Source: Dirofilaria immitis (Eukaryota; Nematoda; Chromadorea; Rhabditida; Onchocercidae). Taken from it: a stretch of DNA of 64,000 nucleotides. The notes beneath the pieces are model-generated. The model worked only from the letters and a program-made list of their open reading frames with translations. It was not told the DNA's origin and did no database searches. Both the position numbers and the translations under genes were made by a program. The stretch covers positions 4,278,501 to 4,342,500 of the forward strand of contig JAKNDB010000068.1 of NCBI GenBank assembly GCA_024305405.1, written 5' to 3'. Positions 24,750 to 36,935 of the stretch are shown in pieces (positions within the stretch are counted from its first letter, which is position 1; each line of letters begins with the position of its first letter).

Positions 24750-26684
24750 CTGAAATACAACAATGAAAATATTTTTAAAAAAAAATTAATTTATTTAAAT
24801 GCACACATACATATATATACTGATAAGGATTGGTTGTAAGATTAAGATAATATCAGCAAATATTATCACAACGAAATTTTTCTTTCATCCAAAATGTCAA
24901 TAGAATATAACTCTGACATAAATAAACATAAATGAAGAAACAAAAATATAATTATAACGCCGCCAAAAAGTGCATCATCTCGAGATGGCACGAATCAACA
25001 AATTAAAGTAATCAAATCAGCAAATAAAATTTATTATGATGAGAAATTTGATATTAAAAACAAAAAAACAAATCTAACAATAATTCAAAAATAAAAGAAT
25101 GGAACAATTTCTAAATAATACTATGAATTTTAATTATTATCCCATTCAAAGTTTAGTTCAGTTCCTTCAAGCTTAAATATTATCAAAACTAATAAATAAA
25201 TAAGTGAAATTAGATGAATTTTAAAAATATCAAATAAAAGCAATAAGATGATAAGAAAATACCGCAATGATAGGAATAGAAAAATCAATGATAATAAGAG
25301 ATTATATGTAAAATGTTTGTAATTAAAGTTTTAGAAAAAATTTTAATTTAACAAAACAGTAAAAATTAGATGAATTTTAAGTAACTAATTAAAAATATCG
25401 AATAAAAACAATAGAATGATAAGTACCGTAATGATAGCTAGCATAAAGAAAGTTGAGAGTTGATGATAATAAAGATTAAAATTAAAATATTATAAGCAAA
25501 ATGTTTGTAAATAAAACTTTTTAAAAAGAGCATTTTAATTAAACAAAAAAAAATTCAAACAATTATTTTCTTTTATCCACACTGACTTATTTTTATAAGG
25601 TTCAAAGGGAAGATACGATGAAAATTGATGATATTGTTAATTACTATGAGCATTGCGTGGTACTGTTCCCAGGTAATTGACCTTGCCGGATACATAGTCG
25701 GTCATGACTAATACATTTTTGAGTATGAAATTGAAATATTATTTCTTCTATTCCGCTTGCTTATTAGCATTGCTTAGAAATTGCTTTGTCTTAGCTAATT
25801 AATATCTAGCAACATTTCTACGGTATTCTTTCATGGTATAGAAGTATGGTCCGATTAGCTACCGTAGCTTCCACTTTTCAAAATTCTCGATTTTTAAAAT
25901 AAGTGCCATTTTACAAATCGATCAAGACAATTTGTCGTTGCATTTTGATTTTAAAAATAAATTTTCTACGGCATAATTAGCAGATAGAAACTGAACTGAA
26001 CAGGAAGTGAAGACAAATGCTTTGTTATATCGTATCCGCACTATTAAAATCTTTTTCCGGTACATTTATCATCTAAAATTATGCATCCATCGGAATGCGA
26101 ATATCCCTAATTAGTATCATAGCTTGACCTCTTAATTACATAAACATATTATCAGAAATGTTTCCTCATTTTATCCTTAAAATATAATCAATCTGTAATA
26201 TCGTAATCTATTTTTAAATATCTGAAATATATTCCAACTATAACTTCTAATTTATTAGCATAAGAATATATGTAAAAAATGATGAGAATAATTATCGATT
26301 AAAATTTGGGTAAGAGAACAAATTCTTCTACAACCATCATAGATTAGAAAATACTTTTTTGTTGCTGTTGCCGAGAATTGGCTACGAAATCCCGAAATCT
26401 AGTTTAGAAGTATTTTTCGAACAGCTACATCTATCACTTATTTATGCGTAAGAAATAAACGCAGCGAAAAAAATCTCTCAACTTTTTAATTACAATGAGT
26501 AATGGATATTATTTTATTAATATATCAAAATTTTAAAATATATTACAGTAGCATTGTTTCATGAAATAGCAAGATAAATAGTAAAAAATTCTGAAAAAAT
26601 AAATAGAAATTTGAATATTTAATAATTTTACAATCTAATTTTTGCAAACATAATTACGAGTTAAATTAACAGATTCATTAAAAA

Positions 26685-26985
26685 AGAGTTTAAATTTTCG
26701 AATGAAACATATGTTCAATCAAAATTTCGCAAATTTATTCCGGATCTGGATTATTTATTTTTAGCAATTGAACTTTATTTTCTGTGGTAGTACTAAGAAT
26801 CATCAATTACATGCTGCATAAATTTTCGAGTGAAATATGAGCTCAGTTATCATACCGCAAATATGAACTCAATTATCATACCGCAAGTATGCGTTTCGCA
26901 AATGTATTCAGAATCCGGAATGCCTAATTTTAACAATTGTAATTTTGTAGTCTATGAAAATACTAGAAATTAGTTACTAAACATG
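26685..26985. repeat. Diverged duplication of a roughly 150-bp segment
   Basis: Two copies share TTTCGA(A/G)TGAAA, TTCGCAAAT.TATTC, (G/C)CGGA and TTTTAGCAATTG/TTTTAACAATTG in the same order. The second copy also contains a local tandem duplication (CTCA.TTATCATACCGCAA). Noncoding. Confidence 0.5.
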
Positions 26986-27244
26986 GGAAGAATAAGTGAG
27001 CAATTTTAAAATGAATCAGATAAATAATAATTTATGAATGAAATTAAAAATGAGCCATACTATATTGAAATTGAAAATGATAATGAATCATATTATAAAC
27101 TGGAAAAGAGGAAAATATTCAATAATCTTCTTTTTAAAACATTTTGATAAATTTAAAATTTGTTATTTTTACCATATACCTTTAATGCCAAACTTTTCTA
27201 TCAAACTTTACTTTAATAACAAGAAATTTTTAGAATGGATGAAT

Positions 27245-27800
27245 CATTTAATACGTAATAGTAATACCTGGTAAATTTTTAAATTGAATAAATGTGTAAT
27301 TTAAATATTTGTATCCGTTTGTGTATACATATACCTGATAAGTATTGTATATGTTCAATAGTAATACCTGGCAAATTTTTGAATTAGATAAATATGCAAT
27401 TTGATATTTATATCTGTGCTTGCATATACATATATATTTATTCCCGAATAATAATATCTGATGAATTTTTTGATTAGATAAGTATATAATTTGATATTTA
27501 TACGTTTGTTTGTTTGTATATATGTCCCAGTTTTCAAAGTAATAATATTTGATAAATTTTTGAATTAAACAAATATACAATATGATATTTATGCCCCGAC
27601 TGTTTACATATATCTTGCTGTCCGAATAATAATGATAATATCTGGTTGATTTTCAAAAATTGAATACATATGCAACTTAAATATTAGCACTTATTTCTAC
27701 ATATATATATATATATTCTATGTACAAAGAAATAATATTATGATAAATTTTTAAATTTGATATGCAAATTGGTATTTATACCTATGTATGAATGCATATA
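27245..27800. repeat. Degenerate tandem repeat, period about 90-100 bp, about six copies
   Basis: Landmarks such as AATAGTAATACCTGG, AATAATAATATCTGATG and AAGTAATAATATTTG recur near 27257, 27357, 27447, 27537, 27624 and 27728. Each is followed by an AAATTTTTGAATT-like stretch and a T/A/C/G-mixed TATACATATA segment. A chance 110-codon open frame runs through it on the minus strand. Confidence 0.75.
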
Positions 27801-28084
27801 CAGGTATATATGTATCCGAAAGGTAACTATACTTCTGTTGCTATTGCTATTCAAACATCCTCGATATGACATTTCTATTCAAAAATTTGACAATAAATTT
27901 TGCTATTTTTGAAAAATGAAACAGAGAAGGAAAGAAAGAGGGAGAGAGAGAGGAGAGAGAAAGAAAGAAAAGGAAAAATGAAAGAGAAAAAACCGGAATT
28001 CAATGTCACCATCAATACTGCTACCTGTTAATTACATTTCACACACACATATATATATACATGCATTTACATATATATATATAC

Positions 28085-28111
<27 letters not shown>
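28085..28111. repeat. (CA)n microsatellite in a wider TATA/CACA region
   Basis: About 13 CA units, flanked by ATATAT and (CATA)n tracts from 28040 to 28125. Confidence 0.95.
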
Positions 28112-28116
<5 letters not shown>

Positions 28117-28951
28117 TACATACATCTTTAATGCATACTCAAATAAAATTTTAATATTTAAATTTTTAATAATAAATTTTATGATAAAAACAAATAAATA
28201 ATTTCTGTTCGATATTTTTAGGGTCAAAAATTCGATATTTTTAGCGTCAAAGTAAAAAAAATAATTTCAATTCGATTATTTTTGGATAAAAGCACAAAAA
28301 TTAATGGAAAAAAGTTTGACCTTTTATTATTACCAACTAATTTTTATTTTTCATTTCAATTTTATCTTTCCAATAATTAATAATTCATTTCATTTATCTT
28401 ATTATATTAACACTTCAATTCATCAATTTATAATAATCAGTTAATTAATATAACTTAATTAAGGCTAATTTAATATTTTTATTGTAAAAATCGGCTAATT
28501 AAAATCAAATAATACTTATGTTAGAGTAATAATAATGTTAAATTTTAATATATTATCTGATATTTAAATAAAATAAAATATTAATAATTTGTAAAAAATA
28601 AGTTTTGCTAAATATAAATAAATGAGCGATGATAAATTTGATAAGAATAATTTTCATTGATATTTTTATAAATTATATTACAATTTTATAAAAACTTCAT
28701 TCTATTCGTATTTTGTAATCAATGAATAAATTTAGAAATAATTATATATTAATTTCATTATTTTTTGATATCAAATTTTGAACCAAATTTTTTACAATTA
28801 TTATAAATAATAATCAATGAGTTATTCGATTTCGAATTTTATGAAAACGTAAAATCACGCAGATTCAGAAGAATCAGAAATATTATTACGCCTAAAAATC
28901 TATTTTTTTGTAAATGAACAAATAAAGCTATGCACAAAATATTAGTCGATT

Positions 28952-30017
28952 TATATGCATGCATTATATTTAATTTGTATGCATCACGCATGTAATATTT
29001 AACTTGCATGCATTATGCGTGTTATATTTAACTTGCATGCATTATGCGTGTTATATTTAACTTGCATGCATTATGCGTGTAATATTTAACTTGCATGCAT
29101 TATGCGTGTTATATTTAACTTGCATGCATTATGCGTGTTATATTTAACTTGCATGCATTATGCGTGTAATATTTAACTTGCATGCATTATGCGTGTAATA
29201 TTTAACTTGCATGCATTATGCGTGTTATATTTAACTTGCATGCATTATGCGTGTTATATTTAACTTGCATGCATTATGCGTGTAATATTTAACTTGCATG
29301 CATTATGCGTGTTATATTTAACTTGCATGCATTATGCGTGTTATATTTAACTTGCATGCATTATGCGTGTTATATTTAACTTGCATGCATTATGCGTGTT
29401 ATATTTAACTTGCATGCATTATGCGTGTTATATTTAACTTGCATGCATTATGCGTGTTATATTTAACTTGCATGCATTATGCGTGTTATATTTAACTTGC
29501 ATGCATTATGCGTGTTATATTTAACTTGCATGCATTATGCGTGTTATATTTAACTTGCATGCATTATGCGTGTTATATTTAACTTGCATGCATTATGCGT
29601 GTTATATTTAACTTGCATGCATTATGCGTGTTATATTTAACTTGCATGCATTATGCGTGTTATATTTAACTTGCATGCATTATGCGTGTTATATTTAACT
29701 TGCATGCATTATGCGTGTTATATTTAACTTGCATGCATTATGCGTGTTATATTTAACTTGCATGCATTATGCGTGTTATATTTAACTTGCATGCATTATG
29801 CGTGTTATATTTAACTTGCATGCATTATGCGTGTTATATTTAACTTGCATGCATTATGCGTGTTATATTTAACTTGCATGCATTATGCGTGTTATATTTA
29901 ACTTGCATGCATTATGCGTGTTATATTTAACTTGCATGCATTATGCGTGTTATATTTAACTTGCATGCATTATGCGTGTTATATTTAACTTGCATGCATT
30001 ATGCATGTCGTATATAA
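28952..30017. repeat. 29-bp satellite array, about 35 copies
   Basis: The unit TTGCATGCATTATGCGTG + TTATATTTAAC repeats without length change. It contains the palindrome TGCATGCA and a CG dinucleotide. Edge units are diverged (GCATCACGCATG at the left, ATGCATGTCG at the right) while the interior is nearly identical, as expected from unequal exchange. An early sub-block alternates GTGTTAT and GTGTAAT variants; the rest is uniform GTGTTAT. It has no open frame of note. Confidence 0.95.
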
Positions 30018-33000
30018 ACTTCTAAGAATGAGAAAGAATTCAAAAGAAAAACAATCAAAATTTTAAAAAAGCAAAATTTTTTAACAATTTTTCTTTTCAA
30101 TTTTCCTAATTGAGAAAAAATTTACTTTAAAAATGAATAAGAAAAGAACAACAAGTTTATAAATGAGCAATTCTTCGTATATTCAACAATGAAAATAAAA
30201 TGAATGAGAATATTTATCAGTAAAAATGTTCATTTTTCAGTAATGGTTAAACTTTATCGCCAATTTTACTTCACGCCATTTTTATTCTCATCATTCTCGA
30301 TTATTTAATTTATTTAACTGGATCAATCAACGGTCCGATTTTTAGGTATTTTATATTTGATATTCTTTCATGATGTTTCAAAAGTAAAATTAACTCAATT
30401 TCTTGATCACTCATAAAACGAGGCGAAAATTTGATTGATAAAAATATATTTTACATTTAAGAAAGAAATTGAATAAATGAGTAATTGAAATTAATTATAA
30501 GAAATTTCGAATAAAAACATTACAACCTATTGAATTATATAAAGTTTAAAAATAGATTATCTCATTTGATTGGTAAATTTCCCAGCAAACTTTTCATTTA
30601 TTCAAAAGTTTACATTTGATTAGTATACTCTTAAATGTATCGCTGCAAAGATAATTTAAACTTTCAAAAGTCATTTGATTTCTATGAAAAACAAATTTGC
30701 AATTTTGTTTAGTCTATCAGACTTACTATTCCAATATAAAAGCAAAAATGAATTAGTAAATAGTAAAAGGATAAGGTCAATCGATCGATTGATCGATAAA
30801 TTGAGAATGAGTATAAGTTTTATAATAGATAAATAGGCTTACTATTCAAATCTATAATTGATTTAATAAATAGTAGAGGATAAGATTGATTGATCGATCG
30901 ATTGTATTAATCAGTAGGTTGAAGAGAAATCATAAGATTGTGTGTTATGCTACTCTAAACAAAAGATATAAAAATTTATCAAATTAGAAACTGTAATTGA
31001 AATTCATAAAAATTTATGAATATATGTAAATAGAATAGTGAAAAGAAAACGGTATGAAAGGTGATTACTATACATCTATTCAAATTTCATCCTCTTAAGT
31101 CTCGAAAAGAAATTTACCTTTTGTGACAGTTTAGAGATCATTTTATATTACCAATTGATACTGATTTATTCTATTATCTGACAAGCGTTTCATATTAATA
31201 TTTCATGATTTCAAATATAATTGAAAAATGATTTAAATGAATTTTTATGAATTATTTTAATTAAGTTTTTATGAAAATAAACTTACAAAATTCAACTATA
31301 ATAAAATGGTCAGAAGATATGAAAGTATAAAATAAAGTCGAGAATAAAAAAAAATAACGGAAGAGCTGCGAGCAATAATGCAGAAAATTTGATTAAAACA
31401 GGTTTTTTATTTTTTTCAAGAAAAGAATGAAGCTGCTAAGCTCTTATAATAATTATTGTTATTTAATTTCCAAATTACGAATTCTATGGTTAAACTTGTT
31501 TTACAAAAACAAATTTATAAAGTTCAATTATGATAAAATATGCATGGCGAAAAAAAGCAGAAAAACAAGACCGAAAACAACGAATAATAAAAGAATTGCG
31601 AACAATAATTTTGAGAATTTGATGATTTTTTTCGCAAACAATTAAGCTGCTAAGTTTATAAACAGTCACTGCTATTTTAGTTCTCCAATTTAAACTAACA
31701 TTTTTGGATAAAAAATCGACCACTGTATGAAAAAAACTTTCGCTTTAGAAAGATTGAAATTTAAATTATAAGCAAAAAATTGTTTAAACGATATTGCTTC
31801 CCAGAATAGAGCCATATTTTTTTTGGAATGAATAATTCGAGAAAAATCTCGAGTAGATGAAAAATGACACTAAAAAATTTAATATAAATACTTAAACAAA
31901 TAAATATTAAATAAAATTAAGTTCTACAAGAAAAAATTAAGTTTAAATGCTTTAGAAATTTGAAATTAATTTTTAGTAATTATTAGAACTTTTCTTTTTC
32001 TTTAAAATTGCTCCAACTTTAAAATCGCAAATATAAATGTACCAAATAAAATTATCAGATAATATGAAATTTGCGAAAAGAAAGCGATAACAAAAAATCC
32101 TAATGATCGCAAAGGTTATCAGAATCGATGTAAGAAATAAATTTTAATTTTAATTAATGATAAAGGAGATTTTTGTATCAATTTCAATGAAATTAGAAAT
32201 TGACAAATTTATGAATACAAAATATTGCAAGAAAAAAATAATTATAATTTGTTTATTTTTAAAAACAATTTCTGACGGTTTTCTAAACTTTTTTCCTGAA
32301 ATTTTTAAAAAACAAATTATTTTTTTTTGTTAAATAAATAACTAATATATTAATAGAAAAGGTATATTATGGGAAGATATTTTTAATCACACTGATTTGA
32401 ACGATAAATAAGATCAGGTAGAGAAATACTTGTTAAATGAAATAATAGAAATCAAACTGACAATTGGAAATTAAATAGAATGATTAGAAAATGAATAGAA
32501 GAATAGATAGGAAAAAAAACAACTATTTCATGAATAGGAAAAAACAAGATTTGAATTCGAGAAAGGAATAAAGAAATGTTTTGGCGACAAATTAAATTTA
32601 TGTAAACATTTAGTTTTCGTGCATATTAACAATAAATGCAAAAATTTGTTTTTTTCTTAAATTTAATATAAACTTTTGTTTATTTATTTTTTGAATTGAA
32701 AAAGCAAAAAAATCATTGAATGAATTATAGAATATGTTGATAAGAAATGTTATTTTTTGATGACACATTTGTTTACATAAAGTTACTTGTAAATAGAATT
32801 TATCCGAATGAGTAATTGTATTAATTAAACATTATATATATATATCCAATTGCTATTGATTTTCTTTTGTCAACAAATTTATTTAAATGTAAACAATAAA
32901 TTCAATTTAGTATTTATTGCAATATTTTTTCGTTTAAATTTAATCTCGTCATCCTGAATTATTCCAATGGAAATTATAATTTGAGAATTTAAAATCAAAA

Positions 33001-34430
33001 TAGGAAATAAAATTGATAGCGAAATTTTCTATCACTATCTTTTCTTATATCATCTTCGAGAATTGTTTTTTTGCATTAATAAATTTTTGGGCGAGAATTA
33101 ATTGTGAAATTTGAAAATATAAAATTAAAAATTTATAATTTTTGAAAAAGAAATTAGATTATTCAAATTTTTATAATTTCTTTTTCGTTATTATGCTTCT
33201 TGAAATAATTTCAACATTTTGCTCGTGATGATAAGCATTTTCTGTTAATTTTGGATAAGAAAATAAATGTTTTCGAAGCTGATATATGCAGAAAAATAAA
33301 TGTTGCGAGTAACGACTTCTTGCGATGCTTATACGATACGTTTTACAATGCCGAAAGCAAAAACGAAAAAATAGATAAGCGATAAAAACATTTGTAACAT
33401 AAAAAACGAACGGCTATTTTGTGATTGTGATCTCTTCTCAATCAAAATAATTTTCCTTATATGCTTGCTTATACATGCAGATGATATTCTTGAAAGTGCT
33501 ACATTTCGAGAATGGTAATTGTAGAGAATGTTATTATTGATTGATTTGTTCAATATATATATGTGTGTATGCAAATAATATTCTTAAAAATATCACGTTC
33601 CCTTGAAAATTTCACGTTTCGAGCGTATAATGTTAAAGAATGCTATTATTGATTGATTTGCAACAAGTATACATGATATATATATAATGTTGTTGAATGG
33701 GAAAAGAATTGAAAAGAACGAAATACTTTTGATAAAAGATTTTTTTATTTTCAAAGAATTGAGCAACAAATTATCCAGCATATTTTATCTGACAAATAAT
33801 TTTTTTGTTTTGAAAAAAAATGATCGATACGAAATTGAAAATTAAATGAGATCCGGTTTGATTAGAACGGTGATGATGATTCATAAAGTTGAAAATACTG
33901 CAACAGAAAAAAAACTTAAATTTCAAAATCGTTAATAAAACAAAAAGATACCATGAAATATTATATTTTCGATAATATTATTAATTCTAATTTTTAAAGA
34001 TAGCATATAGAATACTAAGTTTAATCTAAAATTATAACGTGTAATTTTTTTTACCTAATTAGATTTTTTTTTTTAGGAAATCTATGTTAATATATTATTT
34101 TAATAGAAACTAGATATATTTAAATCCTGCTATTATTTTCTTTCTCGATTATTCTCGATATTTGATCAACATTCTCAAATTTGATTTTACTCAATTATCA
34201 TGAACCGATTGCTTTAAAAATAGTAATAATTAAAATTAATCATTCGAGATAAAAAATTAATTCTCAAAAAAATCGGTTTGAAATTATCAATATAACAGAC
34301 AAACAATTATGTTCACTGTTACGATTAAAAATTGTATGATTACCGGTTGAGGTCATTAACTTTTCGTTGGCCGATTTTAATCGGGTACGAAATTGGCAAT
34401 CAAACATTTATCAATTTAACTATTTTTACT

Positions 34431-34431
<1 letters not shown>

Positions 34432-34459
<28 letters not shown>
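34432..34459. repeat. (CT)n microsatellite
   Basis: Fourteen CT units. Similar tracts occur at 36540-36570 and 39463-39492, and as (GA)n at 55330-55351. Confidence 0.9.
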
Positions 34460-34461
<2 letters not shown>

Positions 34462-35452
34462 TTTTGTTTAATAAAAATTGAATAAAGAAAAAATTCTTAA
34501 TAATAGTATGAAACTTTAAATTATTATTTATTGATAATAATAATAATAATTAAAAACCTTCTCATTCAAAAAATATCATATCATATCATATCATGTCATT
34601 AATAATTTATTTCATATTATAAAAAAGAAAATTTTATGATCTAATGAAATTGATTTAAATGGAATAGATAAAATAATTCAATCTTAAAATAAATCTATTC
34701 AAGTCTTGATCTTTTCAAGAGCATTTTTTCCATTAACCATTTCAACTTTTTTCATATAAAGTTTCAATTGTTAAGAATTTATCAGTTACTAATTTGATGA
34801 TTTAATTTAAGCAATTCAATCTATCTTATAACAGCTAATTTTCTAATGTTTCTAAAGAAAAGTTTAGATAAAATATGATTAGATAAGATATCAGAAAATT
34901 TAGACAAAATAAGAGATTAGATAAGAAAATTTTTAAATTAAGTAAAAAATTACAAAAACCTTTTTTATTTTTAATGACAATTTCACTGTTTTCTAAGCTG
35001 ATAAAATTTTTAAAAAGTGCATTATACTAAAAATATATCAGAAGAAGTAATCAATTTCGAATTAAATTAGAGAAGCAATAAAAATCTTTAAGTTCCTTTT
35101 TCACTTGTTTTTCAAATACGTTCTCTAAAATTTTTTCTAAATTCCAAGTTGATAAAACTAAGCGGAGAAAAAAGAAAAAATTTACGGATATTAGAAGCAT
35201 ACCGAAAAGAGTAATCAAATTCGAATTAAATTGAAATTGAAATGAAAAATGATATTGTAATTGAAATGGAATAAAGAAAATTTCAAAGAGAGAGAGAGAA
35301 AAAATGCTAAAAAATTGTTCAATAATTTCTTTCAAAAATTTTATTCATTTCGTTCTAAAAGAAAAATTGGGAAAAAATTTTTTTAAAAAAGGCAAAGATG
35401 CGAATAAAAACTAATGAAAAATTAGAAAAAAATTTTTTTAAAGCAGCATATT

Positions 35453-35488
35453 TCATTTAAGGAAAATTCTTGAATTTTCCTTAAATGA
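35453..35488. repeat. Perfect 16-bp inverted repeat
   Basis: Arms TCATTTAAGGAAAATT and AATTTTCCTTAAATGA with a CTTG loop would form a tight hairpin. No adjacent gene was recognised. Confidence 0.7.
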
Positions 35489-35530
35489 TGTCAAAGAGAC
35501 AATTTTACAAAGTGCAAATTACATTCTTCA

Positions 35531-35563
35531 TTACTATTATTATTATTATTATTATTATTATTC
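35531..35563. repeat. (ATT)n microsatellite
   Basis: About 11 uninterrupted trinucleotides. Confidence 0.9.
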
Positions 35564-36299
35564 GCATTTATTAAAAAATGTTCATTTCATGCAATTTATT
35601 TATATATTAATAAGTTCATGCAATTTATTTATTATAAAGCTTTGCACAAAATAAATCAATCATGCGAATTCGCATTTATTTTATTGCAACTTTGCACAAA
35701 ATAAGTCATGCGAAAAATTTTACCGCCTCTTTCTTCAAAAATCAATTACTAATTTTATTAAATTGATAAACAAATTTGATAAGCTATGATAAAAAGGAAT
35801 ATCTAAATCATTCATCTTTTTGATCATTTGGTCATTTCGTTATTTTAATATTTTGATATAATACATAAATAAATTACATGAAATGAACATTTTGATGAAA
35901 ATTCATTATCAAATTCTATCTTTCGAAAATGATCGAATCATAATTTTTTTTTTGAGTATTTATTATTTCAGATAATACAATTTAATTAGTTATTTCAAAA
36001 TAACAGAGAGATAGTAGTATAGAACTGCTAGTGATAAATAATAGGGATTGGATGTAATGAATTCTACCGATGATAAAAATTATAGAGAAGGGATGCTATG
36101 TATTTTACGAATGATAGCAATAGAAAATGGTTATTGTGAATCCGATGAATGATGAATCTTACGAACAAAGTGATGAAAGATGTATACGATAACTAATAGA
36201 CGGCGGATACGATATTGAATTCTACGGAATAATTTAATAGTAGTAGCATCAGTAATAGTAGTAAGTATCAATAGTAGTAGTAGGAGATAGTTGTGATGA

Positions 36300-36460
36300 A
36301 TCCTTACGGTGGCATTAGCAGTGGTATTACTATACAACGGGCATTTTCACTGAATCGGAAATTGCGGTCCGTAGAGAGATCATTTGCTGGCGCCTTTGAC
36401 AGGTGAAAAGGCCTTGAGGAGGACGAGAAGAAGGACAGGTGGGTCAGGTAACGTTAATCA
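36300..36460. other. GC-richer island: possible distal first exon or promoter
   Basis: About 160 bp is clearly richer in G and C than everything around it (GGCGCC, GGAGGACGAG, GGGTCAGG). On the minus strand it is open for over 150 nt from a TAA near 36452 and runs into CCACC|GTAAGG, a good donor with the exon edge at 36309. On the plus strand it ends at TCAG|GTAACG. Either strand could be an exon. A leader exon of Gene A, whose first coding exons lie 11.6 kb downstream on the minus strand, is one possibility. Its phase does not fit a coding join to exon 24749-24562, so it would have to be untranslated. Confidence 0.35.
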
Positions 36461-36744
36461 CATTCTCATCAAATGAGTACTGAATGTTGATGTTGTAATG
36501 CAGTATGTTTAAAAGATCTGACGAAATTACACGATATTCTCTCTCTCTCTTTTTCTCTCTCTTTTCTATTTCTCTACCTCTTTCTTTTTCTCTTCCTTCA
36601 ACTGTTTCCATGCATGTGTAACTTTTTATACAGTCTCTATCACTCCATATTTTACAAAACAACTAACAATAATAATGATAATAATGATGATGATAGTGAT
36701 AATAATGGTGGTATCAATAAACGATGATTTTTGATGATAGTAAT

Positions 36745-36935
36745 GTTAGTATTGATGATGATAATAATAGCATGATGATAATGATAATAATAATAATAAT
36801 AGCATGATGATAATGATAATAATAATAATAGCATGATGATAATGATAATAATAATAATAGCATGATGATAATGATAATAATAATAATAGCATGATGATAA
36901 TGATAATAATAATAATAGCATGATGATAATGATAA
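36745..36935. repeat. 29-bp GATAAT-rich tandem repeat, about six copies
   Basis: The unit starts GCATGATGATAATGATAATA and repeats every 29 bp, with one unit lengthened by a trinucleotide. It lies in a wider GAT/AAT simple-sequence region from 36660. Confidence 0.85.

Larger units (their letters stand above)
24755..28940. other. Gene-free stretch upstream of Gene A's recognised exons
   Basis: No coding exon was found. The part 25600-26420 is more complex in sequence than its surroundings (for example TTGCCGGATACATAGTCGG and TAGCTACCGTAGCTTCCAC) but has no sustained frame on either strand. The rest holds the 26.7 and 27.2 kb repeats. Confidence 0.55.

Noticed and set aside
24612..24839. Plus-strand 75-codon frame
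   Set aside because: It is the antisense of the Gene A exon at 24562-24749.
27248..27580. 110-codon minus-strand open frame
   Set aside because: It is a read-through of the degenerate ~90-100 bp tandem repeat; the peptide is just repeated Ile/Tyr/Lys blocks.
28952..30017. CRISPR array
   Set aside because: Repeats are contiguous with no unique spacers, in a eukaryotic setting; this is a satellite.
36131..36337. Minus-strand frame next to the GC island
   Set aside because: It crosses the GTAAGG donor-like site into simple-sequence DNA and shows no coding character after it.
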